A DNA stretch of 44,539 nucleotides from an uncultured Pelagibacteraceae bacterium (GTDB lineage: Bacteria; Pseudomonadota; Alphaproteobacteria; Pelagibacterales; Pelagibacteraceae), in assembly GCA_902536205.1 (NCBI GenBank), contig CACAWM010000002.1, forward strand, positions 1-44,539, in the 5' to 3' direction. Every line of letters begins with the position of its first letter. Position 1 is the stretch's first letter. Made by a program: the position numbers and the translations under genes. Under the pieces are notes generated by a model, which saw only the letters and a program-made list of their open reading frames with translations, was not told the DNA's origin and did not search any database. Shown here piece by piece: positions 29,080-39,650 of the stretch.

Positions 29080-29937
29080 TTAAAATGCTAGATCAGAATT
29101 TAAGATTGAAAATTTATCAATATTGGTTGTACTTTTTAAGAAAATATCTCTTTTTTTAGTAATTTGTAGTAAATTTGCTGATGGCAAAAGCGCATCTTTT
29201 TGATCGTTAAAATATTCACAAAACAAATAAATTTTATACTTCTTAGTAATATAATTTAAAATTTCAATATAATTTTCTTTAAAAAGATTTTGATTATCTG
29301 AAAACAAAAGTTTAAAAACTTTAAATCCTTTTTTTCTAATAATGTTGCCAATTATTGAAACTTCTTCAATCTTTTGCTCATGTTTAAAGATTATATTTAT
29401 TAAATTATTTTCATTTCCATCTTTTAAAATTAAAAGACTTTTCTTTTTAAAACTAAATGGTAATAAATTTAAATAAAATTTTTCATTAATTAATTTTTTT
29501 TCAAAACCAAGTTTATTAAGTAATCCTTTTAAAGTATAAACTGCCGTAAAAGCTGTTAAATTAATTTCTTTTTTCAATAAATCTGAAATTAAAAAAAACG
29601 AAAATAATCTGTGATTTTTACTGACAATCCAACTATGAATATTGCAGTAATGATAATCTGTATTATTAATTTTTTTAACAGAAAAAAGAGTGCCAACAAA
29701 ACCCACAATCTGGTTTGAATTTTTATGTAACATTATATTTGCTATAGGTAATTTTTTTTCTTTTGAAGATTTTAATATTTTTATTATAGTCTCAAAAGAA
29801 ATGTATTTTTGTTTTTTTAAGAAATTACTTACTTTTTCGGAATGAATTTCGCTTTCAAATATTTTAATTATTTTGTATGATTTTAAGGCGCGATATTCTA
29901 GATTTTGAATTTTATGCTCGTTTTTTTTTTCTCTCAA
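29080..29937 (-). CDS. Unrecognised protein with a GNAT-like N-terminal part
   Basis: 285 aa, not assigned to a named family. Residues about 60-170 look like a GNAT acyltransferase fold: NQIVGFVGTLFSV (strand 4), CNIHSWIVSKNHRLFSFFLISDLLKK (core strand-loop-helix, though the usual glycine loop is poor) and LTAFTAVYTLKGLLNKLGFEKKL. The C-terminal 100 residues are unassigned. The only reasonable start is TTG at 29937, since an in-frame stop lies at 29964-29962 and no ATG occurs for about 65 codons; ATT at 29949 is the alternative. It is 24 bp downstream of pnp and just upstream of the DUF2334 gene, with which it may form a glycan-modifying pair (inference). Confidence 0.5.
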   Translation of the reverse strand: MREKKNEHKIQNLEYRALKSYKIIKIFESEIHSEKVSNFLKKQKYISFETIIKILKSSKEKKLPIANIMLHKNSNQIVGFVGTLFSVKKINNTDYHYCNIHSWIVSKNHRLFSFFLISDLLKKEINLTAFTAVYTLKGLLNKLGFEKKLINEKFYLNLLPFSFKKKSLLILKDGNENNLINIIFKHEQKIEEVSIIGNIIRKKGFKVFKLLFSDNQNLFKENYIEILNYITKKYKIYLFCEYFNDQKDALLPSANLLQITKKRDIFLKSTTNIDKFSILNSDLAF

Positions 29938-29961
29938 TTTGAATTTAATCTTATCTAAGTA

Positions 29962-32028
29962 CTATACTTGTTTCATTGATAATTTAACCTTACCTCTATC
30001 AAAGCCAACCACTTTTACAGATACCTCTTCACCTTGTTTCACTACATCTTCGACTTTAGCTACACGTTTATCAGCAAGTTCAGATATGTGCACAAGTCCG
30101 TCTTGCTTTCCTAGAAAATTTACAAAAGCTCCAAACTCCATTATTTTTACAACTTTACCTTTATAAACTTTTCCCATTTCAGGTTTAGCTATTAAATTTT
30201 TTATAAATTCAATCGCTTTATTTCTTGAATCTTCATCTGGAGCTGCAACCGTTACTTCTCCTGTATCATTCACATCGACCTTTGCGCCTGAAGTTTCCAC
30301 GATCTCTCTTATTGTCGCTCCACCTTTTCCAATTACTGTAGCAATGTCTTTTTTATCCACCTTTATTGTCTCCATTTTTGGAGTGTGTTTTGAAAATTCT
30401 TTTCTTGAAGTTTTGATAGCTTTATTCATTTCACCGAGAATGTGCTCTCTTCCAGCTTTTGCTTGATCTAAAGCTTTTTCCATAATTTCAAATTTAATAC
30501 CTGTAATTTTAATATCCATTTGTAATGATGTTATTCCATTTTTTGTACCTGCAACTTTAAAATCCATATCTCCTAAATGGTCTTCATCTCCTAGAATATC
30601 TGAAAGCACTGAAAAGTCTTCTCCTTCTTTAATTAATCCCATTGCTATTCCTGCAACTGGCTCCTTAATAGGAACCCCTGCATCCATAAGGGATAATGAA
30701 GTTCCGCAAACTGTTGCCATAGATGAAGATCCATTGGACTCTGTAATTTCAGAGACAACTCTTAACGTATAAGGAAAACTCTCTTTTTTAGGCAGTGAAG
30801 AATTGATTGCTCTCCATGCTAATTTTCCGTGTCCTATTTCTCTTCTTCCTGTTCCAATTCTTCCGCATTCTCCTACAGAAAAAGGTGGGAAATTATAATG
30901 TAACATAAAGTTAGATCTTTGCATGCCATCTAAGCTTTCTAGTCTTTGTTCATCGTCTGACATACCTAAGGTAGTTACTACAAGTGCTTGGGTTTCTCCT
31001 CTGGTAAACAACGCAGATCCATGAGTCCTTGGTAAAACTCCAACCTCACATTTAATTTGTCTAACATCTGCTAAACCTCTTCCGTCAATTCTTTTTTTAT
31101 CTTTTAAAATTGCAGTTCTAACAATATCTTTTTCTAAAGATTTTAGCTGAGCCATCACTTGATTTTCTGTAAGTGTATCATCTTCGGCAAACATTTCTTT
31201 ACACTGCGTTTCTATTTCAGAAATAGCTGTTGATCTCTTCTTCTTATCTATCTCTTTAAATGCGCTTCTCAAACCTGACTCAAATTTCCCAGCAATTTTG
31301 TTCTTAACATCTGAGTGATCAATTTCTTCAACTTCCCATTTAGGCTTTCCAGCTTTTTTTGCTAACTTTTCTATAGCTTCAATTATTGGAACAAATTTTT
31401 CGTGACCAAATTTTACAGCATCTAACATTACTTTTTCAGATAATCCAGAAGTTTCTGATTCGACCATTAAAACTGCATCTTTTGTTCCAGCTACGACTAG
31501 ATCTAACTCGGACTCTTTTAATTCATCTAATGTAGGATTTAGTAAATATTTTCCATCTTTATATCCAACTCTACTTGCCGCGATTGGTCCTTGAAACGGT
31601 AAACCAGATATAGCCAATGCAGCAGAAGATGCGATAATCGAAAGAACATCCGGCTGATTTTCTCCATCGTAAGATAAAACTGTTGGTAGTAATTGAACTT
31701 CATTAAGAAAACTTGAAGGGAACAAAGGTCTAATAGGTCTGTCTATTAATCTTGAAATTAAAGTTTCTGCTTCAGTCGGTCTTGCTTCTCTTTTGAAATA
31801 TCCTCCTGGTATTTTTCCTGCTGCATAATATTTTTCCTGGTAATTTACAGATAATGGAAAGTAATCTTGTCCATCATTTAATTTTTTTGCACCTACAGCT
31901 GTAGCAATCACTACTGTCTCGCCTAACGATGCAATAATCGCTCCATCTGCTTGACGTGCAACCTTACCTGTTTCCAAAGTTAATTTTTTACCATTAACTT
32001 CTAATTCTTCTTTATGTATTTTGAACAT
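29962..32028 (-). CDS. pnp: Polynucleotide phosphorylase
   Basis: 3'-5' exoribonuclease and degradosome enzyme, 688 aa. Two RNase PH cores are present (first with [33 protein letters not shown]; second with [17 protein letters not shown] and the catalytic acids in [16 protein letters not shown]). Then come a KH domain ([14 protein letters not shown]) and an S1 domain ([28 protein letters not shown]). It ends soon after the S1 domain, slightly shorter than the usual 700-710 aa. Its ATG overlaps the rpsO stop (TAATG), the normal rpsO-pnp pairing. Confidence 0.98.
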   Translation of the reverse strand: MFKIHKEELEVNGKKLTLETGKVARQADGAIIASLGETVVIATAVGAKKLNDGQDYFPLSVNYQEKYYAAGKIPGGYFKREARPTEAETLISRLIDRPIRPLFPSSFLNEVQLLPTVLSYDGENQPDVLSIIASSAALAISGLPFQGPIAASRVGYKDGKYLLNPTLDELKESELDLVVAGTKDAVLMVESETSGLSEKVMLDAVKFGHEKFVPIIEAIEKLAKKAGKPKWEVEEIDHSDVKNKIAGKFESGLRSAFKEIDKKKRSTAISEIETQCKEMFAEDDTLTENQVMAQLKSLEKDIVRTAILKDKKRIDGRGLADVRQIKCEVGVLPRTHGSALFTRGETQALVVTTLGMSDDEQRLESLDGMQRSNFMLHYNFPPFSVGECGRIGTGRREIGHGKLAWRAINSSLPKKESFPYTLRVVSEITESNGSSSMATVCGTSLSLMDAGVPIKEPVAGIAMGLIKEGEDFSVLSDILGDEDHLGDMDFKVAGTKNGITSLQMDIKITGIKFEIMEKALDQAKAGREHILGEMNKAIKTSRKEFSKHTPKMETIKVDKKDIATVIGKGGATIREIVETSGAKVDVNDTGEVTVAAPDEDSRNKAIEFIKNLIAKPEMGKVYKGKVVKIMEFGAFVNFLGKQDGLVHISELADKRVAKVEDVVKQGEEVSVKVVGFDRGKVKLSMKQV

Positions 32029-32288
32029 TATTTCCTTAAATTTAATTGTTTGATGACCTTTTGATAGGACTCAACATTATTCTTTTTAAGGTAAGTAAGT
32101 AGTTTCTTTCTTTTATTAACAGATTTAGTCAAACCTAAAGTTGAATGTTTATCCTTTTTAAATTTCTTAAAGTGGTCTGATAGCTTTATAATTTTTTCGG
32201 TGAGTAATCCTATTTGAATTTCCGTCGAACCCACGTCATTCTTATGTATGGCTAATGACTTAATTATATCTTTTTTTTTCTTTATCAT
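32028..32288 (-). CDS. rpsO: 30S ribosomal protein S15
   Basis: Primary 16S rRNA-binding protein, 86 aa. Blocks [53 protein letters not shown] follow the family (usually GSPEVQ, here GSTEIQ). The start lies inside the end of rbfA (29-bp overlap), unusually deep, but the ATG at 32288 gives the expected N-terminal length. truB, which often sits between rbfA and rpsO, is absent. Confidence 0.96.
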   Translation of the reverse strand: MIKKKKDIIKSLAIHKNDVGSTEIQIGLLTEKIIKLSDHFKKFKKDKHSTLGLTKSVNKRKKLLTYLKKNNVESYQKVIKQLNLRK

Positions 32289-32658
32289 TTTCTTTGTTCT
32301 TTTTAATTATTTTCTCAATCTTTTCAGCATATTCAAATGAGTTATCTTCAATAAAGGTGAGTTTAGGAAGAAACTTAATATCTAGCCTTTTAGATAAGGC
32401 TTTTCTAACAAGATGCGAGTTCTCCGTCAAGATCCTAACTGTTTCTTTAGAATCAACGCCTCCTAGAGGAATGACGTAAACTCTTGCTGTTTTTAAGTCA
32501 GGTGTCATTCTTACTTCTGTCACAGTAATTAATTTAGAGTTTATTGAAGGTATTTTTGCTTCGTTTTTTATAAGTAACTCACCTAAATTTTGTTTTACCA
32601 GTTCTCCAACTCTTAGTTGTCTTTGGCTATAAGGTCTTGATGTAGATTGATTGTTCAT
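32260..32658 (-). CDS. rbfA: Ribosome-binding factor A
   Basis: 16S rRNA maturation factor, 132 aa with a KH-like fold. It shows SQRQLRVGELVKQNLGELL, LITVTEVRMTPDLKTARVYVIPLGG, LVRKALSKRLDIKFLPKLTFIEDNSFEYAEKIEKII, all standard RbfA blocks. The charged tail ([14 protein letters not shown]) overlaps rpsO. It begins 4 bp after infB in the nusA-infB-rbfA-rpsO-pnp operon. Confidence 0.96.
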   Translation of the reverse strand: MNNQSTSRPYSQRQLRVGELVKQNLGELLIKNEAKIPSINSKLITVTEVRMTPDLKTARVYVIPLGGVDSKETVRILTENSHLVRKALSKRLDIKFLPKLTFIEDNSFEYAEKIEKIIKKNKENDKEKKRYN

Positions 32659-32662
32659 TATT

Positions 32663-34831
32663 TTAAATAGTTCTTTGAATCTCCTCAGATAAGTAGGATT
32701 CGATCACATCTTTCTCTTTAAAATCGATGAAATCCTTTATGCTAATTCCACATTCTAAACCCATTCCAACTTCTTTTACTTGATTTTTTTCTCTATAAAC
32801 TGACAATATTTCACCACTATAGACGACAACACCGTCTCTAATAATTCTTGCTTTAGACTTACTTTTTATTTCTCCACTTATAACCTTTGAACCTGCAATT
32901 TTTCCAGCAGATGATACTTTAAAAACTTTTTGTATCTCGGCACTACCTAAAACTGTTTCTTTAATATCAGGTTCTAATAATCCTGATAAAGATTTTTCGA
33001 CGTAATTAATAGCCTCATAAATAATATTAAAATATTTTATATCTATCTTTTGTTCCTCAGCTAATCTCTTTGCCTCTCTATTAGGTTTTACATTAAAACC
33101 TAGAAGAATTGCATTAGATGCTTTTGCTAAAGAAACATCTGTTTCATTAATCATTCCAATATCTGATAAAATAATTTTTGCTTCCACCTCTTTATGCTCT
33201 ATTTTGTTAATGGCCATTTTTAAAGCTTCGCTAGATCCTTGTACATCTGATTTAACTATAATATTGAGTTCGTCTTTGTCATTTACATCTTCAAATAAGG
33301 TGGCCTTATCTTTAACAAGGTTTTTATTTTGAGCATTACTATTTTTTCTAAATTCAGTTAATTCTTTTGCCTCATTTTCATCTTTAGTAACCACAAATTC
33401 AGCACCAGCATAAGCTGAATTGTTCATTCCAAGAATTTCTACAGGCATAGAGGGCATTGCTTCACTTACCATTTTTCCCTCATAATTTATCATAGCTCTT
33501 ACCTTCCCCCATGTATCACCACAAATAAAATAATCACCACGTTTTAATTTTCCATTACTTATTAAAATCGTTGAAACTGGACCTTTTCCTTTATCAATTT
33601 TGGACTCAATTACAACACCTCTTGCTTTATCACTATAAGATGCTTTTAAATCTAAGATTTCAGATTGAAGTAATATATTTTCTTTTAATTTGTCTAAATT
33701 GATTTTTTTCAAAGCTGAGACCTCAACAAATAAAGTATCTCCACTTAAATCTTCTGCGATTAATTCATATTGCATCATTTCATTTTTAATTTTACTTATA
33801 TTTTTTTCAGGTAAATCGCATTTATTTATAGCAACAATTATTGGTACCTTAGCAGCCTTAGCATGTTTAATGGCTTCTACTGTCTGAGGTTTAATACCAT
33901 CATCTGCTGCAACAACTAACACTACTATATCAGTGATTTTAGAACCTCTTGCTCGCATTTCTGTAAAAGCGGCATGACCAGGAGTATCAATGAAAGTAAT
34001 TATTTTATTATTCTCTGTTTTTACTTGATATGCACCAATGTGTTGGGTTATTCCACCATGTTCACCAGATACGACGTTTGAGTCCCTAAGAGAGTCCAAT
34101 AAAGAAGTTTTTCCGTGATCAACGTGTCCCATTATTGTAACAACAGGTGGTCTATTTTTTACCTCTCCGATAAATTCTTCTTTTGATTTATTATTTTCAA
34201 TGGAAGGCTTTTCTTCAATAATTGGTTTGTGACCAAATTCCTTAACAATATACTCAGCTGTATCTTTATCAATATTATGGTTAATTGTTGCTACAACTTT
34301 CATATTGAATAAAAATTTAATTATATCACTCGACTTTTCAGCCATTCGGTTCGAAAGTTCTTGGATAGTAATTTGCTCAGGAATTTTTACTTCTTTAATT
34401 ACTTTTTTAAATTCCTTTTTTTCTTCGCCCTCTGGTTTTTTCTTTTCTTTAAGCCTTGCTCGTTTTACAGAGGCAAGGCTTCTTTGTTTGATTTCTATCT
34501 CTTCTACATTTAAAGCTCTTGAAACCGTAAGTTTAAAATCTCGCTTATCTATAGGACCTTTAAGTTTCAATTTACTTTTACCTGCAGGTTTATTATCTTT
34601 TTTTATAAAATCTTTAGTGGCCTGCTGCTCAATAAACTTTCTTGTAAAATTTCTTTTCTTAGAGTCTTGATTTAAATTATTTTTTGGTTGGGCAGATGGT
34701 TTATTTATTTTGAAGGATTTTTTTTTCTCTACTGAATAGGACTTCTTACCTGATGCAGATATAGAGCTAGTATCAATTTTTTTCTTAAGGTTTGATGATA
34801 TAGTGAGTGTTTTTTTCTTTTCTTTATCCAT
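32663..34831 (-). CDS. infB: Translation initiation factor IF-2
   Basis: GTPase that places initiator tRNA on the ribosome, 722 aa. I start at the ATG at 34831 (MDKEKKKTLTIS), 4 bp after the nusA stop; the earlier TTG at 34849 would overlap nusA. The basic N-terminal extension (to about 215) is shorter than in most alphaproteobacteria. G1 GHVDHGKTSLL, G3 DTPGH, G4 NKCD and SALKK follow, then the beta-barrel and C-terminal domains (KVFKVSSAGKIAGSKVISGE). ylxR, often between nusA and infB, is absent. Confidence 0.97.
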   Translation of the reverse strand: MDKEKKKTLTISSNLKKKIDTSSISASGKKSYSVEKKKSFKINKPSAQPKNNLNQDSKKRNFTRKFIEQQATKDFIKKDNKPAGKSKLKLKGPIDKRDFKLTVSRALNVEEIEIKQRSLASVKRARLKEKKKPEGEEKKEFKKVIKEVKIPEQITIQELSNRMAEKSSDIIKFLFNMKVVATINHNIDKDTAEYIVKEFGHKPIIEEKPSIENNKSKEEFIGEVKNRPPVVTIMGHVDHGKTSLLDSLRDSNVVSGEHGGITQHIGAYQVKTENNKIITFIDTPGHAAFTEMRARGSKITDIVVLVVAADDGIKPQTVEAIKHAKAAKVPIIVAINKCDLPEKNISKIKNEMMQYELIAEDLSGDTLFVEVSALKKINLDKLKENILLQSEILDLKASYSDKARGVVIESKIDKGKGPVSTILISNGKLKRGDYFICGDTWGKVRAMINYEGKMVSEAMPSMPVEILGMNNSAYAGAEFVVTKDENEAKELTEFRKNSNAQNKNLVKDKATLFEDVNDKDELNIIVKSDVQGSSEALKMAINKIEHKEVEAKIILSDIGMINETDVSLAKASNAILLGFNVKPNREAKRLAEEQKIDIKYFNIIYEAINYVEKSLSGLLEPDIKETVLGSAEIQKVFKVSSAGKIAGSKVISGEIKSKSKARIIRDGVVVYSGEILSVYREKNQVKEVGMGLECGISIKDFIDFKEKDVIESYLSEEIQRTI

Positions 34832-34835
34832 AACA

Positions 34836-36386
34836 TTACTTGTACGCAATCTCTCTGGCTGCCATTATTAAGTCATCAGCCTCTTTTCTTGAAAGATTAA
34901 ATTCTTCAAGATAACCTTCGATTCTCAATTTTTTTCCTTTTATTTCGTCATAACCTCCGATTAATTCATCAGATGAAAGATCAGCAAAATCACTTAACTT
35001 TTTGATATTTTTTTGACCAAGGATTACTAACATGCCTTGTGTCATACCTTTTAAATTAATCAATTTATCTTCTACCCCAAGTTCTTTTAATTTTATGGCT
35101 ACCGCTTCTTTTTCTTTTTCCAACGTTTCTTTGGATCTCTTAATTAATTCTTTAGCTGTCTCTTCATCTATGGCATCGATTTTTGCTATATCTTCTGGAT
35201 TTGACTGAGCAATTTCGTCTATTGAAGTGAACCCTTCGGAAACGAGTAGTTGTCCTAAAGTTTCATCCACTTCTAAATTCTTTATTAAAGTCTCGGTTCT
35301 TTCTTTAAATTCTGCCTGTCTTCTCTCTGAGTCTTCTTTGTCTGTTAATATATCTATTTCAAAATTTGTTAATTTTGATGCTAATCTTACATTTTGTCCT
35401 CTTCTACCAATAGCTTTGCTTAAATTTTCTTCTGTTAAAATTATATCGATTCTTTTATTATCTTGATCAATTAAAACTTTTTGTATTTCTGCTGGAGATA
35501 ATGACTCTGAAATTAAAGTGGGTAAGTCCTCTGTCCACTTTATAATATCAATTTTCTCACCATGAAGTTCATTAACAATTGTTTGAACTCTACTACCTCT
35601 CATACCAACACAAGCACCTACTGGGTCAATCGAGGAGTCTTGTGAATGCACACAAATTTTTGCTCTACTTCCAGGATCTCGTGCAACTGATTTAATTTCA
35701 ATCGTACCCTCATAAATTTCTGGAACTTCTAGAAAAAATAATTTTGCTAAAAATTGAGGGTGAGCTCGTGATAAAAATATTTGATGACCTTTAATTTCTT
35801 TTCTTACCTCATAACAGAAAGCTTTGACTCTATCTCCGGTTTTCAATATCTCTCTCGGTATAAGCTCGTCTTTTTTAATTACACCTTCGGCTTTCCCTAA
35901 GTCTACAATTACATTACCGTATTCTAATCTTTTTATAATTCCACTTAGTATCTGTCCTTGCTTATCAATGAAATCTTCATATTGTCTATTTTTTTCAGCT
36001 TCTCTTACTCTACTGCTTATAACCTGTTTTGCGCTTTGAGCTGCTATTCGGCCAAAGTCAATTTGAGGGAGTTCCTCAAAAACTTTTTCTCCTATTTTAA
36101 GGTCTTTTTTACCTGGAAAATTTTTTAATGCCTCATCTACAGTAATTTCTCTAGCAGAGTCTTCCACCTTTTCAACAATTTCTAATACTTTTTGAATTTT
36201 TATATCTCCACTTTCTCTATCTATAACAACTTCAATATTGTTATCATTTCCAAATTTAGTAAGTGCAGCTTTTTGAATAGCACTTTCCATTGAACCTATT
36301 ACTATTTCTTTGTCTATAGATTTTTCGTTTGCTACTGCATCAACAATTCTTAAAAGCTCTAATTTATCTAATCCTCTATTTAGCAT
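34836..36386 (-). CDS. nusA: Transcription termination/antitermination factor NusA
   Basis: RNA polymerase-binding factor, 516 aa. The N-terminal domain begins LDKLELLRIVDAVANEKSIDKEIVIGSMESAIQKAA; the S1 domain is near 140-200; two KH domains carry DPVGACVGMRGSRVQTIVNEL and SKAIGRRGQNVRLASKL; two acidic C-terminal repeats follow, as in proteobacterial NusA. It heads the nusA-infB-rbfA-rpsO-pnp run. rimP, usually directly upstream, is not here. A terminator-like hairpin lies 13 bp upstream of the start. Confidence 0.97.
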   Translation of the reverse strand: MLNRGLDKLELLRIVDAVANEKSIDKEIVIGSMESAIQKAALTKFGNDNNIEVVIDRESGDIKIQKVLEIVEKVEDSAREITVDEALKNFPGKKDLKIGEKVFEELPQIDFGRIAAQSAKQVISSRVREAEKNRQYEDFIDKQGQILSGIIKRLEYGNVIVDLGKAEGVIKKDELIPREILKTGDRVKAFCYEVRKEIKGHQIFLSRAHPQFLAKLFFLEVPEIYEGTIEIKSVARDPGSRAKICVHSQDSSIDPVGACVGMRGSRVQTIVNELHGEKIDIIKWTEDLPTLISESLSPAEIQKVLIDQDNKRIDIILTEENLSKAIGRRGQNVRLASKLTNFEIDILTDKEDSERRQAEFKERTETLIKNLEVDETLGQLLVSEGFTSIDEIAQSNPEDIAKIDAIDEETAKELIKRSKETLEKEKEAVAIKLKELGVEDKLINLKGMTQGMLVILGQKNIKKLSDFADLSSDELIGGYDEIKGKKLRIEGYLEEFNLSRKEADDLIMAAREIAYK

Positions 36387-36398
36387 TTATCAGTCCCT

Positions 36399-36425
36399 AA
36401 AAAAAAATGGGCAAGTGCCCATTTT
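36399..36425 (-). terminator. Intrinsic terminator between metK and nusA
   Basis: On the minus strand AAAATGGGC (36425-36417), loop ACTT, GCCCATTTT (36412-36404), continuing into a run of T (to 36399). A perfect 9-bp stem with T-tract is a classic rho-independent terminator. It is placed to end the metK transcript, but being only 13 bp before the nusA ATG it could also work as an attenuator in a nusA leader. Confidence 0.75.
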
Positions 36426-36477
36426 GAAAGTTTAATAATAAGACTGTTTTTAGAAGAAAATTACGGTTTTTTCAAGA

Positions 36478-37641
36478 TTACATTTTGAATATATCTACTT
36501 TATCCGTTTTTTCCCAAGTAAATTCACCTTTATTTGTTGGCTTTCTTCCAAAGTGTCCGTAAGCTGAAGTTGCCTCATATATGGGATTATTTAATTTCAA
36601 CATTTCTCTTATACCTCTTGGCGATAAATTAAAATTGTCTTCAATAATCTTTTTAACCATATTAACTTTTTCCTCATCTCCATCCGCTAATTTAATAAAA
36701 ATCGATAAAGGTTTTGAAACTCCAATCGCATAAGCAAGTTGTATTAAACATTTATCAGAGACACCTGCTGCTACTACGTTTTTAGCTAAGTACCTTGATG
36801 CATAAGCTGCTGATCTATCCACTTTAGTAGGATCTTTACCAGAAAATGCTCCACCTCCATGAGGTGCCGCACCTCCGTAAGTATCTACAATTATCTTTCT
36901 TCCAGTCAAACCAGTATCTCCATCAGGGCCCCCTATAATAAATTGACCGGTTGGGTTTATATAAATTTCTTTCGTATCAAGATCTGATAAAAAATTCTTT
37001 GGAATTGATTTGTGTATATACGGAATTATGCACTCTCGTACTTTATCTTGATTTAGATCTTTAGAGTGTTGTGTTGAAATTACTACTGAAGTGACTTTTA
37101 TTGGCTTATCATTTTCATATAACATAGTAACCTGACTTTTAGAATCTGGCTCAATACCCAATAATTTTCCATCCTTTCTATCATTAGCCATCAATCGTAG
37201 AATTTTGTGGGAGTAATGAATTGGAGCTGGCATTAAATCTTCTGTTTCATTACATGCATACCCGAACATAATACCTTGATCACCTGCTCCTTCATCTTTG
37301 TTATCCTTAGAGTCGACACCCATTGCAATATCTTTAGATTGTTCATGAAGAAAAGTTTCTATATTTACGGTTTTCCAACTAAAACCTTCTTGATCATATC
37401 CTATATCTTTTATGCAATCTCTGACTTTTGAAATCAGTTCATCTTTATCTATTTTTGGTCCTCTTGTCTCACCAGCTAAAATTACTTTATTGGTGGTAGT
37501 CAAAGTTTCACAAGCAACTCTCGATACTGAGTCTCTTGAGAGGTAAGAGTCAACAACCATGTCAGAAATTCTATCACATACTTTATCTGGGTGTCCTTCT
37601 GACACTGACTCACTTGTAAATAAAAAGTTATTTTTTTGCAT
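36478..37641 (-). CDS. metK: S-adenosylmethionine synthetase
   Basis: Makes SAM from methionine and ATP, 387 aa, usual length. Signatures are [14 protein letters not shown] at the start, [16 protein letters not shown] (hexapeptide-1), and [27 protein letters not shown] (hexapeptide-2 GGGAFSGKD). The first 14 bp overlap the end of lnt, so there is no space for a SAM riboswitch directly before it; its expression must come from the upstream operon or a promoter within lnt. Confidence 0.98.
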   Translation of the reverse strand: MQKNNFLFTSESVSEGHPDKVCDRISDMVVDSYLSRDSVSRVACETLTTTNKVILAGETRGPKIDKDELISKVRDCIKDIGYDQEGFSWKTVNIETFLHEQSKDIAMGVDSKDNKDEGAGDQGIMFGYACNETEDLMPAPIHYSHKILRLMANDRKDGKLLGIEPDSKSQVTMLYENDKPIKVTSVVISTQHSKDLNQDKVRECIIPYIHKSIPKNFLSDLDTKEIYINPTGQFIIGGPDGDTGLTGRKIIVDTYGGAAPHGGGAFSGKDPTKVDRSAAYASRYLAKNVVAAGVSDKCLIQLAYAIGVSKPLSIFIKLADGDEEKVNMVKKIIEDNFNLSPRGIREMLKLNNPIYEATSAYGHFGRKPTNKGEFTWEKTDKVDIFKM

Positions 37642-39190
37642 TTTTATCTTTGTAAATTAGAAAGAATAAAAGATATGTAATTAAAAGTATATAAAAGATC
37701 AAATCATTTTTATTTTTATTAGATTTTATTAACGGGACTTCGTGTTCTATATTTCCAGCTTCATTTCTATTTAATTTTTTGATTAAACTACCTTTATTAT
37801 CAATAATGGCACTTACACCTTGATTTGTAGATCTAAGTAAGAATGTATTATTCTCAATTGCTCTAAAAGACGATTTAGCAAAATGTTGGTCGGGGCCGAT
37901 AGATTTACCGAACCATCCGTCCTCAGAAATATTAACAATAAGATTAGTACTATTGTCAGACTGTTGTATTAAGTCAGAGAATATTACTTCATAACATATC
38001 AGAGGTAAAATGCTTAACTTGTCAATTAAAAGATTATTGTTCTTTTGACCTTTTAAAAAAGATCCGTGCCCCTCTGTAATCTTTTTTAAACCAAAATTAT
38101 TTAATACTTTTTCGAAAGGTAAAAATTCTCCAAATGGTACAAGTTTTCTTTTGTTATAACTCTGAATTATATCAAATTTATTATTTACAATTAACATACT
38201 GTTGTAAAAATCACCTGATTTAGGTTCTAATTTATTTGAACCAAATATAATATGATGCTTTTCTGAAAAGTTTTTCAAAATTAATCCTTTAAAAGGTATA
38301 ATTTGATCATAGCTATAACCGCTAAAAACTCCCTCCGGCCAAATGAATAATGTTTCTTTTTTTTTATCTGGATCACTATATCGTATTAATTTGTTAAATC
38401 GTTCCTCAATTTCTTTGAAACTAAGACCATATTGTAAGTCAAAATTAGGTGATATTATTTTTACATATATTTTTTCTTTTACACTCTTAAGAGTTTTCTT
38501 ATTTTTGTTAATTTCATAATTTCCATAAATATAAAGACTTAAAATAAACAATAATTTAATTAATACGATGATTAATTTTTTGACTTTACCAATTTGAAAA
38601 AGAAATATTATTGGCAATGTATATAAAGTTATTACAATAAGATTGTAAGAGTATAAGCCGATTAAATTTACTATTTGCAATATTTCATTATACATAGTTG
38701 TACTGTAGGCCCATAAATTCCAAGGGAAACCTGTGAATACAAATGCTCTAAAATAATCTGAAAAGGCTATACCAGCAGAAAATATTATCACTGAAGAGAA
38801 GTCTAACTTCAAGTATGGGCCAATGATTAATGTGGTTAATCCTAAAAATAAACTTAGAAATAAAGGAATGAGTATTAATGCAAAAGGTATTAAAATTTTA
38901 AAATTCTCGTCAAATGTCAATGAGTTTGTAATCCAAGATATACCACTAATGTAAAACCCAAATCCAAATGACAATCCAAATATAAATAAATTTTTTTTAT
39001 AGGGTTTTTTTCGGTAAACTGACCTAGATTTTTTATTTATATAAACCAATAAATAAAAACATGAAGGAAAGATTAAAAAATTTATTATTGTTAAATTAAA
39101 AGGCTCAAAGGAAAATACAGTTAATGATCCAAAAAAAATGGGAATAATGTATAAAGTTAAGATGCGATTATTTAAATATTTCTCAACCAT
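37628..39190 (-). CDS. lnt: Apolipoprotein N-acyltransferase
   Basis: Inner-membrane enzyme that adds the third acyl chain to lipoproteins, 520 aa. About seven hydrophobic segments occupy 1-230, with the signature [12 protein letters not shown]. The nitrilase-type periplasmic domain has Glu in [12 protein letters not shown], Lys in [16 protein letters not shown] and Cys in [13 protein letters not shown], the catalytic triad. A last transmembrane helix closes the protein. It overlaps ybeY by 8 bp upstream and metK by 14 bp downstream. The hlyC/corC gene often found between ybeY and lnt is missing. Confidence 0.97.
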   Translation of the reverse strand: MVEKYLNNRILTLYIIPIFFGSLTVFSFEPFNLTIINFLIFPSCFYLLVYINKKSRSVYRKKPYKKNLFIFGLSFGFGFYISGISWITNSLTFDENFKILIPFALILIPLFLSLFLGLTTLIIGPYLKLDFSSVIIFSAGIAFSDYFRAFVFTGFPWNLWAYSTTMYNEILQIVNLIGLYSYNLIVITLYTLPIIFLFQIGKVKKLIIVLIKLLFILSLYIYGNYEINKNKKTLKSVKEKIYVKIISPNFDLQYGLSFKEIEERFNKLIRYSDPDKKKETLFIWPEGVFSGYSYDQIIPFKGLILKNFSEKHHIIFGSNKLEPKSGDFYNSMLIVNNKFDIIQSYNKRKLVPFGEFLPFEKVLNNFGLKKITEGHGSFLKGQKNNNLLIDKLSILPLICYEVIFSDLIQQSDNSTNLIVNISEDGWFGKSIGPDQHFAKSSFRAIENNTFLLRSTNQGVSAIIDNKGSLIKKLNRNEAGNIEHEVPLIKSNKNKNDLIFYILLITYLLFFLIYKDKNAKK

Positions 39191-39650
39191 TTACTAATTT
39201 GAAATATTTTTTTTCAACCTGGTGCATTTTCTTAAAATCTTTAACCTTTTTATGGTCATGGCCAAATAGATGAATCAATCCATGAATCCATAAACGATTA
39301 AACTCTATTTCAAATTTTTTTTTTATATTTTTATTTTTTATTTTGTTTAAATTTATAATTATATCTCCAAGGTATAATTCTTTTTCTTTTTTTAATCTTT
39401 TATTTAGGTCTTTTTTTTTATAAAAAGGAAATGATAGTACATCTGTTATCTTATTTTTTTTCCTAAATTTCTTATTTAGGTATTTAATTTCTTTGTTTCC
39501 TGAGAGTAATAAGGTGCAAAATATATTATTTTTTTTAAGTTTCTTTTCTTCTAAGTTTATTTTTTTAATTTTTTTATCTAAATAATAATTTGGCCTTTTA
39601 ATGTAATTTAGCCAATTTTTATTTTTTGTAATAACATTAACCTTTATCAT
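39183..39650 (-). CDS. ybeY: Endoribonuclease YbeY
   Basis: Zinc-dependent RNase for 16S rRNA maturation and ribosome quality control, 155 aa. The family motif is HGLIHLFGHDHKKVKDFKKMHQVEKKYF, with three metal-binding histidines, plus TDVLSFPFYKK and YLGDIIINL. I start at the ATG at 39650 (MIKVNVITKN); the longer reading begins at a TTG inside phoH. It still overlaps the phoH end by 14 bp. Rich in Lys/Asn. Confidence 0.95.
   Translation of the reverse strand: MIKVNVITKNKNWLNYIKRPNYYLDKKIKKINLEEKKLKKNNIFCTLLLSGNKEIKYLNKKFRKKNKITDVLSFPFYKKKDLNKRLKKEKELYLGDIIINLNKIKNKNIKKKFEIEFNRLWIHGLIHLFGHDHKKVKDFKKMHQVEKKYFKLVNG

Noticed and set aside
34305..34670. 121-codon plus-strand reading frame antisense to infB
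   Set aside because: It mirrors the Lys-rich N-terminal region of infB, giving a low-complexity Ser/Phe/Leu protein; no ribosome binding site or family features.
37600..37700. SAM riboswitch before metK
   Set aside because: metK starts inside the lnt coding region, so no untranslated leader is available for an aptamer there.
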